Assembly: GCF_946479755.1 (NCBI RefSeq)
Contig: NZ_CAMLHC010000005.1
Span: 124,001-188,000, forward strand
Reading direction: 5' to 3'
DNA from: an uncultured Chitinophaga sp.
GTDB taxonomy: Bacteria > Bacteroidota > Bacteroidia > Chitinophagales > Chitinophagaceae
Length of the DNA stretch: 64,000 nt
Shown one piece after another: positions 56,867-64,000 of the stretch (position 1 is its first letter; each line of letters starts with the position of its first letter). The notes under the pieces were generated by a model. It saw nothing but the letters and a program-made list of their open reading frames with translations, did no database searches and had not been told where the DNA came from. The translations under genes were made by a program, and so were the position numbers.

Positions 56867-59401
56867 ATGGACACTCGCAGGGAATTCCTGAAAAAATCGT
56901 TATTGTTATCCGGAGCGGCCGGCTTCTCCACCATTATGCCGGCATCTATTCAACGTGCACTGGCGATAGACCCGACACCCGGCAGCACCTGGCTCGATGC
57001 GGAACATATCGTTATCCTCATGCAGGAGAACCGCTCTTTTGACCACTGCTTCGGCACCCTGCAAGGTGTGCGGGGCTTCCGCGATCCGCGTGCCATCCCG
57101 CTGCCAGACCTGAAACCGGTATGGTTCCAGACCGACGAAAAAGGTGACACCTATGCACCTTTCCGGCTCGACATCAAAGACACGAAGATCACGTGGATGG
57201 GCTCTCTGCCACATTCCCGCGCCAGCCAGGTAGATGCCTACAACGCGGGAAAACATGACCAGTGGCTGCTCGCCAAAAAACCGGGCAACAAACAATATGC
57301 ACACATGCCGCTCACCATGGGGTATTTCACCCGGGAAGACCTCCCCTTCAACTACGCCATGGCAGATGCCTTCACCATATGCGACCAGCATTTCTGCTCA
57401 GGCATGACCAGCACCACGCCCAACCGCTCCTTCTTCTGGACCGGTAAAATCGACAGCCAGGAAAACGGTCGCACCAAACAAAACATCCGTAACGACGACT
57501 TCGCCTATGGCAAACAAACCTGGAAAACATTCCCGGAACTGCTGACAGACAATAATATTCCCTGGAAATTCTATCAGAACGATCTTAGCTGCGGCGGCGG
57601 CTTCAAAGGTGAAGAAAGAGCATGGCTGGCCAATTTCGGCTGTAACCTCCTCGAGTTCTTCGAAGCCTATCACGTAAAATTCTCTTCCCGCTATATCCAG
57701 ACCCTGCTCAAACAGGTGGAAACCCTGCCGGAAGAAATCAATAAACTGCAGGAAGCCTCGCCATCTTCCGACGCAGCGGCGCAGAAAATACGCACCGAAG
57801 TGGCGAAAAAACAGGAGGTGCTGGACAACGCCACCAAAGAGCTGGCGAAATGGAACAAAGAAAGTTTTGAGCAACTGACTGCGAAGCAGAAGGAACTTTA
57901 TAACAACGCCTTTGTGATCAACAATGGTGATCCCAACTTCCGCAGCGTAACCACCTTCCAGTACACCGATGATGGACAGGACCGCAAAGTCACCGTCCCG
58001 GCGGGCGATATCCTGCACCAGTTCCGCCGGGACGTGCGCGAAGGCAAGCTCCCCACCGTATCCTGGCTCAGCGGCCCGCAGAATTTCTCGGACCACCCCA
58101 GCGCACCCTGGTACGGTGCCTGGTACGTATCTGAAATCATGGACATCCTCACCGGCAACCCGGAAGTGTGGAAAAAAACCATCTTCATCGTTACCTACGA
58201 TGAAAATGACGGCTACTATGACCACGTGCCGCCCTTCTCCATCCCCGATGAGAACAAACCCGGTACCGGTAAAGTATCCGCCGGCATCGATACGGAAGTG
58301 GAACACGTACGGCTGGAAAATGAACTGGCACAAGGCATCCATAAAAAGCAGGCCCGGGAAGCGCCTGTCGGCCTCGGCTTCCGCGTTCCGCTGCTCATCG
58401 CCTCCCCCTGGAGCCGCGGTGGCAAAGTGTGCTCACAGGTATTCGATCACACGTCTACCCTGCAATTCCTCGAAACGTTTGTGAACCGCAAATACAAAAA
58501 GCAGGTACACCTCGACAATATCAGCCAGTGGAGACGCGCTATCTGCGGCGATCTCACAGCTGCTTTCAGCACTTTTGTACCGAAGAAAGAAAAACTGCCT
58601 TTCCTGCAAAAAGAAAAGTTTGTGCAGGAAATTTATAACGCACAGTTCAAAACCATTCCCGGCGGCTTTAAAAAGCTTTCAACAGACGATATCTCGCAGG
58701 TTACCGGTAAAGGCACACCGGCCCGGCTGCTGGCGCCGCAGGAAAAAGGCGTACGCCCATCTCCCGCGCTGCCTTACGAACTGTATGCCGATATCGACTG
58801 CCAGCCCGGAAGCCGGCAGGTGAAAGCCAGCTTCGCGGCGGGCAACAAAGTATTCGGTACGGCTGCCGCAGGCTCCCCCTTCACAGTCATTGCCCCGGTG
58901 ACTTACAAAGACGATAAAGGCAACACCGACAAGTGCCGCAACTGGTCCTTTGCCGTAAAAGCCGGTGACCAGCTCCACTACGAATGGCCACTGGAAGCGT
59001 TTGAAAACAACCGCTACCATCTTCAGCTGCACGGTCCCAACGGCTTCTTCCGCGAAGCGACCGGCAATACGGAAGACCCGGGCATCACGACTACGTGTAC
59101 CTATGAACGAAACAAGTCTTCCCAAAAGCTGACAGGCAACGTATTGCTCTCTGTGGCCAGCAGCAGCGGCCAACCGCTGCGCATCACCATCCGGGACAAT
59201 GCCTATGGCAATAAAGCTATCACCCGTACGGTAACAAAAGACCAGTCCGCACAGATTACCCTGCCGTTGCAATCCAGCCACGGATGGTACGATTTCACAG
59301 TGCTGGCCGACGGTCACGCCCAATACGCGCGGCGGTACGCCGGCCGCGTGGAGACAGGCACTGAAAGCATTACCGATCCGTATATGGGAAAAATTTCCTG
59401 A
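56867..59401 (+). CDS. Tat-exported phosphocholine-type phospholipase C
   Basis: Hydrolyses phospholipids such as phosphatidylcholine to diacylglycerol and a phosphorylated head group outside the cytoplasm. The Tat signal shows Arg4-Arg5 in TRREFLKKS and a hydrophobic stretch to about residue 32. The phosphoesterase domain starts with EHIVILMQENRSFDHCFG near residue 46. SWLSGPQNFSDHPSAP is near 402 and FIVTYDENDGYYDHVPP near 440, both carrying family metal ligands. Two DUF756-type C-terminal repeats follow (about 645-735 and 745-830). The 844-residue length fits. The next gene begins 50 bases later. Confidence 0.92.
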   Translation: MDTRREFLKKSLLLSGAAGFSTIMPASIQRALAIDPTPGSTWLDAEHIVILMQENRSFDHCFGTLQGVRGFRDPRAIPLPDLKPVWFQTDEKGDTYAPFRLDIKDTKITWMGSLPHSRASQVDAYNAGKHDQWLLAKKPGNKQYAHMPLTMGYFTREDLPFNYAMADAFTICDQHFCSGMTSTTPNRSFFWTGKIDSQENGRTKQNIRNDDFAYGKQTWKTFPELLTDNNIPWKFYQNDLSCGGGFKGEERAWLANFGCNLLEFFEAYHVKFSSRYIQTLLKQVETLPEEINKLQEASPSSDAAAQKIRTEVAKKQEVLDNATKELAKWNKESFEQLTAKQKELYNNAFVINNGDPNFRSVTTFQYTDDGQDRKVTVPAGDILHQFRRDVREGKLPTVSWLSGPQNFSDHPSAPWYGAWYVSEIMDILTGNPEVWKKTIFIVTYDENDGYYDHVPPFSIPDENKPGTGKVSAGIDTEVEHVRLENELAQGIHKKQAREAPVGLGFRVPLLIASPWSRGGKVCSQVFDHTSTLQFLETFVNRKYKKQVHLDNISQWRRAICGDLTAAFSTFVPKKEKLPFLQKEKFVQEIYNAQFKTIPGGFKKLSTDDISQVTGKGTPARLLAPQEKGVRPSPALPYELYADIDCQPGSRQVKASFAAGNKVFGTAAAGSPFTVIAPVTYKDDKGNTDKCRNWSFAVKAGDQLHYEWPLEAFENNRYHLQLHGPNGFFREATGNTEDPGITTTCTYERNKSSQKLTGNVLLSVASSSGQPLRITIRDNAYGNKAITRTVTKDQSAQITLPLQSSHGWYDFTVLADGHAQYARRYAGRVETGTESITDPYMGKIS

Positions 59402-59451
59402 TAACTTATGGAATCCGGGCTGCCGGTGGCATCTTACGTTAAAAAACACGC

Positions 59452-60246
59452 ATGAAGTTTTGTTTTTTAATCCTTTCCACTATGTTCAGTCTCTTCACCA
59501 GCGGCCAGCAGCCCGGTTCCTCTTTTCCCGCCCTCACCCGCCATGACTCCATCGGCACAGGCATCCTGCAAATCAGCTTCGGAGAAAAAATCCCCCTGTA
59601 TGCCAACGCCACAGACAAAATACCTTTCGACACCCTCGTCATCCGGCAAAAGAAAGACGGCAGCTATGCCTTTCTGACGAAAGTGCTTAAAAATCGCTTC
59701 GCGCCTTACCGGCTAAGCGAAGGCGACACCTACGAATCAGGCCGCGCCAATATCAGGAGGGGACTGGTCCACTTTCCCGCGGAAATGCAGCTCCGCGTAG
59801 TGGAGGCTACCCCGGCACACTTCAGGGTAGTCATCAACGAAAAAGAAAAACTCACCTGCTTTATCCACCGGCGAGCTGACTATGCACTGTATAATACCCT
59901 CGTTCAAAAAGCCCTGCATAACCGCATACCCAACGATGATACAAAAAGTACTTACAATCCGCGTTGGTACCTGTACGAAACATGGGAGCACCTGCTGCAA
60001 CGGGTATATCTTGTGGAAGTAAAAAAGGAAATACCCCTCTTTGAATCACCGGGTGGCCACCGGATACCCTATCCTAAAAGGGAAGATAGCTGTGAGGAGT
60101 GTTTTCGTGTGGGAGAAGTAAGGGGAGCATGGGCGCAGCTGTTGGACAGAAATGATTATCAGCGCAAAAAGAAGCCCTATGGCTGGGTGAAGTGGCACAA
60201 TGGGACCACCATGGATATTACTTACATGGAATTCGGCTACGAGTAA
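59452..60246 (+). CDS. Secreted unknown protein with SH3-like C-terminus
   Basis: A 264-residue protein with a signal peptide (about 1-18). I recognise no family for the central part. The last 70 residues look like a bacterial SH3 domain: LFESPGG near residue 203, CFRVGEVRGAWAQLLD near 222 and GWVKWHNG near 245. Two Cys (CEEC) at the domain start could form a disulfide or bind metal. It follows the phospholipase C gene by 50 bases and may be co-transcribed. A periplasmic binding or structural role is speculation. Confidence 0.68.
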   Translation: MKFCFLILSTMFSLFTSGQQPGSSFPALTRHDSIGTGILQISFGEKIPLYANATDKIPFDTLVIRQKKDGSYAFLTKVLKNRFAPYRLSEGDTYESGRANIRRGLVHFPAEMQLRVVEATPAHFRVVINEKEKLTCFIHRRADYALYNTLVQKALHNRIPNDDTKSTYNPRWYLYETWEHLLQRVYLVEVKKEIPLFESPGGHRIPYPKREDSCEECFRVGEVRGAWAQLLDRNDYQRKKKPYGWVKWHNGTTMDITYMEFGYE

Positions 60247-60251
60247 ATAAA

Positions 60252-60282
60252 CCCCGAAGCAGGCACGACACCTGCCCCGGGG
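60252..60282. terminator. Possible bidirectional hairpin between convergent genes
   Basis: CCCCG and GCAGG pair with CCTGC and CGGGG around a 2x2 internal loop. It lies 5 bases after the + strand stop at 60246 and 7 bases from the - strand stop at 60290. No strong T-run, so efficiency is uncertain. Confidence 0.45.
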
Positions 60283-60289
60283 CAGGGCG

Positions 60290-61285
60290 CTACACATTCA
60301 TCATTACAGGAGCGCCTTTTTTCTTTTTGCTGGCATCAGCAGCCTCCATAAAGGCCATCATTTCTATCGTCTCCTGCGGCTCCACCGGCACTACGCCGGT
60401 TTCGAAGAAGGAAGCAATCTGTAGTACCAACGGCTGGTAAGAGCTGAAATCACCGATGGGCATAATACCCTTCTCGCCGAAAGCATGACCGCCAAAGCCG
60501 TACGGCCCTTTGATCACGCCACGCAGCGTGCCAATACGGCCATCGGCCCATACGCCGGTCACCTGGTCCATATCAGCGGAGGTAGTGCGGGTTACCTTAC
60601 GGCAACCGGGCCCCATCAGGGCAAACAGCATTTCCACACCGTGAATACCATACCAGAACAAGTCGGGATGTGTTTTTTCCGTGGGCGACGGCGTATATAC
60701 GTCGGCGCCGGCCACCTTGCCGATCTTGCCCTGTTTCACCTGCTGGATGCTGTCAATAAAACGTAAAGCGGAAGAAGAGAACACAGGCACCTTATATTTT
60801 TCGGCTGCCTTAAAAATAGCTTTGGTATCAGCCAGGGAAGCGGCTATCGGCTTATCGATAAAGACCCTTTTACCAGCTTTAAACACAGGGAGCGCCTGCT
60901 CCAGGTGCACACGCCCGTCGTTGGATTCCAGCAGCACCACGTCCACCTTCTCCAGCAACGCTGCAATAGAATCCACGATTTCCACGCCCAGCTCTTTCAC
61001 TTTGGCGAGATTGCCCGGCACCATCTCCAGGCTGGAAGCAATGTCTTTGCTTCCCTGCGGATATGCCGCTACCACCTTAAAACCGTGGTACGCCGGGTCT
61101 GCATTCGGCGCATTGAACATCTTGGTAAACTCCACACTGTGCGAAGTGTCCAGCCCGATGATACCTATCCGTTTGCCTGCTGCGGACGTGCCGGCAAACA
61201 GGGAGCCGGCCCGGCCAACAAGGCCGAGCCCAACACCCGTTATTGCTGCTGTTCTGAGAAATTTCCTGCGATCGTATGCGGTCAT
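60290..61285 (-). CDS. Gfo/Idh/MocA-family oxidoreductase with Tat-like leader
   Basis: A 331-residue NAD(P)-dependent sugar-dehydrogenase-like enzyme. The N-terminus has Arg6-Arg7 in DRRKFLRTAA and a glycine-rich hydrophobic stretch to about residue 31, a likely Tat signal. The Rossmann strand follows with GIIGLDTSHS, in which the canonical third glycine of G-x-G-x-x-G is replaced, an unusual feature also seen in exported relatives. The VFIDKPIAAS motif (equivalent of E-K-P) is near residue 140. It is the last gene of a four-gene - strand unit, 17 bases after another Gfo/Idh gene. Substrate unknown. Confidence 0.83.
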   Translation of the reverse strand: MTAYDRRKFLRTAAITGVGLGLVGRAGSLFAGTSAAGKRIGIIGLDTSHSVEFTKMFNAPNADPAYHGFKVVAAYPQGSKDIASSLEMVPGNLAKVKELGVEIVDSIAALLEKVDVVLLESNDGRVHLEQALPVFKAGKRVFIDKPIAASLADTKAIFKAAEKYKVPVFSSSALRFIDSIQQVKQGKIGKVAGADVYTPSPTEKTHPDLFWYGIHGVEMLFALMGPGCRKVTRTTSADMDQVTGVWADGRIGTLRGVIKGPYGFGGHAFGEKGIMPIGDFSSYQPLVLQIASFFETGVVPVEPQETIEMMAFMEAADASKKKKGAPVMMNV

Positions 61286-61302
61286 AATTTTTTATTTGAT
61301 GA

Positions 61303-62496
61303 TTAACGGGTCACTTCAATGATCTTCCCGCTTTGTTTTTCTTTTAATATCAGTTTGGTGCTGCCGAAGTGTGTTTTCTCTTCTTTGATCAGGTAATGAT
61401 GTTCATCATAATCCACCAGCGAAGCGCCTTTGGCGACGCCTTCCAGGCCACGCCATATGTCCAGCTTCACCGGCTCCCACAATTTGCTGGCAGCGCTCCT
61501 GTAGGCTGCATCCAGGATAGCGTTTACCACATAACCGTCGTAGAAAGATTCCCGCGGCGCCTTGTTTTGTTCGATGGCGTTGAACATATCGGCGAACATA
61601 TGATTGTACCCGAGGTCATTCAGTTCATCCCCTACGGGAAACAACCAGCCGGTGTTGCTCTCCGCTTTCTCTGCCACGTAATCCGCGCCCTTGCCGGTGG
61701 TGAACATATCAAAACCGGTGCGCAAAAAGTTGTTGAGCCAGATGGTTCCCTCAGTGCCCATCACCTCATCGCGGAGATCGAGGCCGCCGCGGAAAGTCCA
61801 GCTTACCTCAAACTGGCCGATGGCGCCGTTTTCATACCTCACCAGCGCGATGGCATGATCTTCCGCATCGATGGGTTTTACCTGCGTATCTGCCCAGCAC
61901 ATCACTTCCACCGGTTTGATGTCTTTTCCGATAAAGCTGCGGGAGATCTCCACACAATGACAGCCCAGATCGAGGATACAACCGCCGCCGGCCTGCTCTT
62001 TATCCCAGAACCATTCGCTGTGCGGTCCGGGATGCGTTTCCCTGGACTTGGCCCACAGGATACGGCCTAGCGCCCCGGCCTGTACGCTCTGCAACGCCTT
62101 GGAGAACTTAGGCGTGTATACCAGGTCTTCCATATAACCGTGGAAGATGCCTGCCGCCTCTACCGCCTCCAGCATTCTTTTGGCTTCTTCCGCATTACGT
62201 CCCAGCGGCTTAGTGCAAATCACCGCTTTCTTTGCTTTACAGCAGGCCATCACCGCCGCCTCATGCAGGTTGTTAGGCAAAGCGATACATACCACATCCA
62301 CCTCCGGATGGTTGATGGCCTCTTCCATCACCGTAGTCCAGTGAGGCGTATCATAGTCCGCAGCAAACTTCTGCGCGCTCTCTTCCCGGCGCGAATAAAT
62401 GCTGACGATCCTGTCTTTACTGCGCTGGCTGTGGATAGAATCGGCATAAAACCGGCCGATAAAACCACTGCCCAGCATGGCAATTTTTCTTCCCAT
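61303..62496 (-). CDS. Gfo/Idh/MocA-family oxidoreductase, cytoplasmic
   Basis: A 397-residue enzyme with an N-terminal NAD(P)-binding domain ([15 protein letters not shown], residues 7-21) and the [16 protein letters not shown] segment near residue 93 in place of E-K-P. No export signal, unlike its neighbour. The C-terminal substrate domain includes [15 protein letters not shown] near residue 201. Such enzymes oxidise or reduce sugars or cyclitols at C-3 and related positions. Its start lies 17 bases after the MFS transporter stop, and the partner oxidoreductase follows. The set suggests two-step processing of an imported glycoside; substrate unknown. Confidence 0.87.
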   Translation of the reverse strand: MGRKIAMLGSGFIGRFYADSIHSQRSKDRIVSIYSRREESAQKFAADYDTPHWTTVMEEAINHPEVDVVCIALPNNLHEAAVMACCKAKKAVICTKPLGRNAEEAKRMLEAVEAAGIFHGYMEDLVYTPKFSKALQSVQAGALGRILWAKSRETHPGPHSEWFWDKEQAGGGCILDLGCHCVEISRSFIGKDIKPVEVMCWADTQVKPIDAEDHAIALVRYENGAIGQFEVSWTFRGGLDLRDEVMGTEGTIWLNNFLRTGFDMFTTGKGADYVAEKAESNTGWLFPVGDELNDLGYNHMFADMFNAIEQNKAPRESFYDGYVVNAILDAAYRSAASKLWEPVKLDIWRGLEGVAKGASLVDYDEHHYLIKEEKTHFGSTKLILKEKQSGKIIEVTR

Positions 62497-62513
62497 ATGA
62501 AAATGTTTTATAG

Positions 62514-63707
62514 TTATTGTTGATCATCATCCCGGAATAAAAAAACAAACAACAGCAGGAACACGGCGGTAATGCCCGCAGGCACCAGCCAGATCGCCTG
62601 CCAGTCGTAGACCGGTCCGGCAGCTGTAACATGGCTGAACCTCCGCGCTACAAACCCCGACACATAGGAACCTACCAACATACCGATGCCGTAGGTGGCC
62701 AGCGTGATCAGTCCCTGTGCGGCGCTCCTGACCGCCTCTCCCGCTTTCCGGTCAGTATAAATCTGACCGGTCACAAAAAAGAAATCATAACACATGCCAT
62801 GCAACACAATACCACCATACAGCATCCATGTGCCGGCGCCGCTGTCACCATAGGCAAACAGCACATAACGCAGTATCCAGCAGGCCATGCCCAATACCAG
62901 CATCCGCTTTACGCCCATACGCACAAACAGCAGCGGCATCAGCAGCAGGAATAAAAACTCGGACACCTGTCCCAGCGTCATCTTACCGGCGGCATTGTTC
63001 ACACCGCTATCGTTGAGGAATGCGTTCGTAAAGCTGTAGTAGAAGGCCAGCGGCACACATACCGCGATGGCGGTGATAAAAAACAGCCAGTAAGCCCGAC
63101 TCTTAAACAATACCAGCGCATCCAGGCCCAGCACATCGGACAACTGTACCTTCTTCTTCACCGGCGGCGTGTCCGGCAGGAAAAAGCTGTACACGCCCAA
63201 CAGCAAGGAACTGGCTGCAGCGATGTGAAAAGTTAAAGCAGAAGCTTCCACTTTTGCAAACCCTATCAGCAGCCCTGCAGCGATCCATCCTACGGTGCCG
63301 AATACACGTACCGAAGGGAACTCCCTCCCGGCATCGGTCATCTGCCGGAAAGAGATAGCATTGGCCAGCGACATCGTAGGCATATATAACAGCGTATACA
63401 GCAATATCAGCCACCAGAAACTACCAAAATCCTGTACGCTGCCGGTCAGGTAAAGCGTTACTGCTCCTGCCAGATGCAGTACGCCCAGCACTTTCTGCGC
63501 TGCAAAAAAACGGTCAGCGATCAGCCCCACAAAAAACGGGGAGATAATGGCCGCAATGGAAAGATTGGCATACGCCGCTCCTACCTGCACGGCATCTGCT
63601 TTCAGCGCAGTGATCAGGTAAGTGCCCATGGTCACGTACCACGCGCCCCAGGTAAAGTACTCCAATAACATCAGGACAGACAGCCGCAGCCGTACGGAAA
63701 GGGACAT
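62514..63707 (-). CDS. MFS transporter, nucleoside:H+ symporter-like
   Basis: A 397-residue, twelve-helix major-facilitator protein. The opening [22 protein letters not shown] and the [15 protein letters not shown] segment near residue 130 match the NupG/XapB nucleoside symporter group, whose Bacteroidota members also occur in sugar loci. A predicted cytoplasmic loop (about 183-205) contains [16 protein letters not shown]. It is followed 17 bases later by a Gfo/Idh gene and starts 4 bases after the preceding CBM-like gene's stop, so co-transcription is very likely. The cargo is probably a sugar or glycoside rather than a nucleoside, judged from context. Confidence 0.83.
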   Translation of the reverse strand: MSLSVRLRLSVLMLLEYFTWGAWYVTMGTYLITALKADAVQVGAAYANLSIAAIISPFFVGLIADRFFAAQKVLGVLHLAGAVTLYLTGSVQDFGSFWWLILLYTLLYMPTMSLANAISFRQMTDAGREFPSVRVFGTVGWIAAGLLIGFAKVEASALTFHIAAASSLLLGVYSFFLPDTPPVKKKVQLSDVLGLDALVLFKSRAYWLFFITAIAVCVPLAFYYSFTNAFLNDSGVNNAAGKMTLGQVSEFLFLLLMPLLFVRMGVKRMLVLGMACWILRYVLFAYGDSGAGTWMLYGGIVLHGMCYDFFFVTGQIYTDRKAGEAVRSAAQGLITLATYGIGMLVGSYVSGFVARRFSHVTAAGPVYDWQAIWLVPAGITAVFLLLFVFLFRDDDQQ

Positions 63708-63711
63708 AGGT

Positions 63712-64000
63712 TTAGTTGTTGTTGGAGAAATGTATCCAGTCTATGTTAAAAAGATAGCCGTCTTTACCATCCGCGCTTTTAAACACGAAGTACAGGTCAT
63801 GCTGACCGGTAACCGGTTGTATCGCGGCGGCAACGGTTTTCCAGCCTTCGGTACGACCAGCAGCAGCCGCATTGCCGGCTTTGATGGCCACCTGGCCGGC
63901 CAGCGGACCATCCTGCTTGTCCAGCCGTATTTCCACCACGCCACCGATGCCCTGCTCCTGCACGTTGAACTGCAGCTGCTTTATGCCGTCCATATACAGA
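63712..64000 (-). CDS. Partial gene: CBM-like C-terminus of a secreted protein
   Basis: The reading frame is open to the right window edge, so only the last ~96 residues are seen and the true start lies outside. They look like a carbohydrate-binding beta-sandwich (CBM6-like): VEIRLDKQDGPLAGQV near the start, VTGQHDLYFVFKS, then a FNIDWIHFSN ending. That closing motif is typical of CBM6-type domains at the end of larger secreted glycan-active or sugar-dehydrogenase-type proteins in Bacteroidota. It is the upstream member of the MFS/Gfo-Idh operon (4-base gap). What precedes the domain is unknown. Confidence 0.72.
   Translation of the reverse strand, partial: LYMDGIKQLQFNVQEQGIGGVVEIRLDKQDGPLAGQVAIKAGNAAAAGRTEGWKTVAAAIQPVTGQHDLYFVFKSADGKDGYLFNIDWIHFSNNN

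Noticed and set aside
57398..58342. 314-residue reverse ORF opposite the phospholipase C gene
   Set aside because: It lies wholly antisense to a well-supported coding sequence with family motifs; no promoter or family match.

Overview
The window comes from a Bacteroidota chromosome, most likely the Chitinophagaceae (Chitinophaga-like). This rests on a SusC/SusD pair with an adjacent ECF sigma factor and FecR anti-sigma, an STN-type SusC, many secreted glycan-active enzymes, MacB-type single-gene permeases, weak Shine-Dalgarno signals, and repeated matches to the Bacteroidota -7 promoter element TAnnTTTG. The organism is inferred from gene families only. I recognised no rRNA or tRNA gene, CRISPR array, transposase or prophage gene.

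Region 1 (0-9.2 kb) is a surface-glycan locus. A + strand run (carbamoyltransferase, GT2, GT9) converges with a tightly packed - strand run (GT4, GT4, gmhB, hldE, GT9). HldE and GmhB make activated heptose, so the locus probably builds a carbamoylated, heptose-containing surface saccharide. gmhA and hldD are not in the window.

Region 2 (9.5-16.5 kb) holds inorganic pyrophosphatase, a secreted beta-propeller protein next to a GH3 beta-glucosidase, a divergent SDR/AraC pair, and a Gfo/Idh/MocA oxidoreductase with a Tat-like leader. Region 3 (16.6-26.7 kb) is a polysaccharide-utilization locus read leftwards: orphan histidine kinase, ECF sigma, FecR, SusC, SusD, sulfatase, terminator.

Region 4 (26.9-35 kb) is mixed housekeeping: GDPD, an unknown protein, a 3-hydroxyisobutyrate-dehydrogenase-like enzyme, an AraC regulator, a siderophore-interacting-protein-type flavoreductase, a MacB-like permease, GNAT and MscS. 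Region 5 (35-48 kb) is dense in small and regulatory genes: two small unknown proteins, a nucleotidyltransferase/metallophosphoesterase pair, a GlxA-type regulator divergent from a 48-residue ORF, a DUF1080 enzyme, DinB, a polysaccharide deacetylase, an unrecognised ABC pair, a DUF2975/HTH pair with twin palindromes in front, a C-terminally truncated AlkZ-like protein, small membrane proteins, an AraC regulator, a lipoprotein and an FMN reductase.

Region 6 (48-64 kb) carries GH29 alpha-L-fucosidase, a secreted erythromycin-esterase-like protein, a second MscS, a MocR/PdxR regulator back to back with a PNPOx-like gene, a GntP permease, a Tat-exported phospholipase C followed by a secreted SH3-like protein, and a - strand operon (CBM-like 3' end cut by the window edge, sugar/nucleoside-type MFS, two Gfo/Idh/MocA enzymes) that looks like uptake and oxidation of a glycoside. 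Two intergenic palindromic repeats stand out: one at 52915-53051, whose arms encode the last residues of both flanking convergent genes, and one at 55223-55333. I found no clearly new defence or mobile system. The best candidates for new biology are the heptose/carbamoyl glycan locus, the small-ORF/GlxA divergon and the DUF2975/HTH operator.
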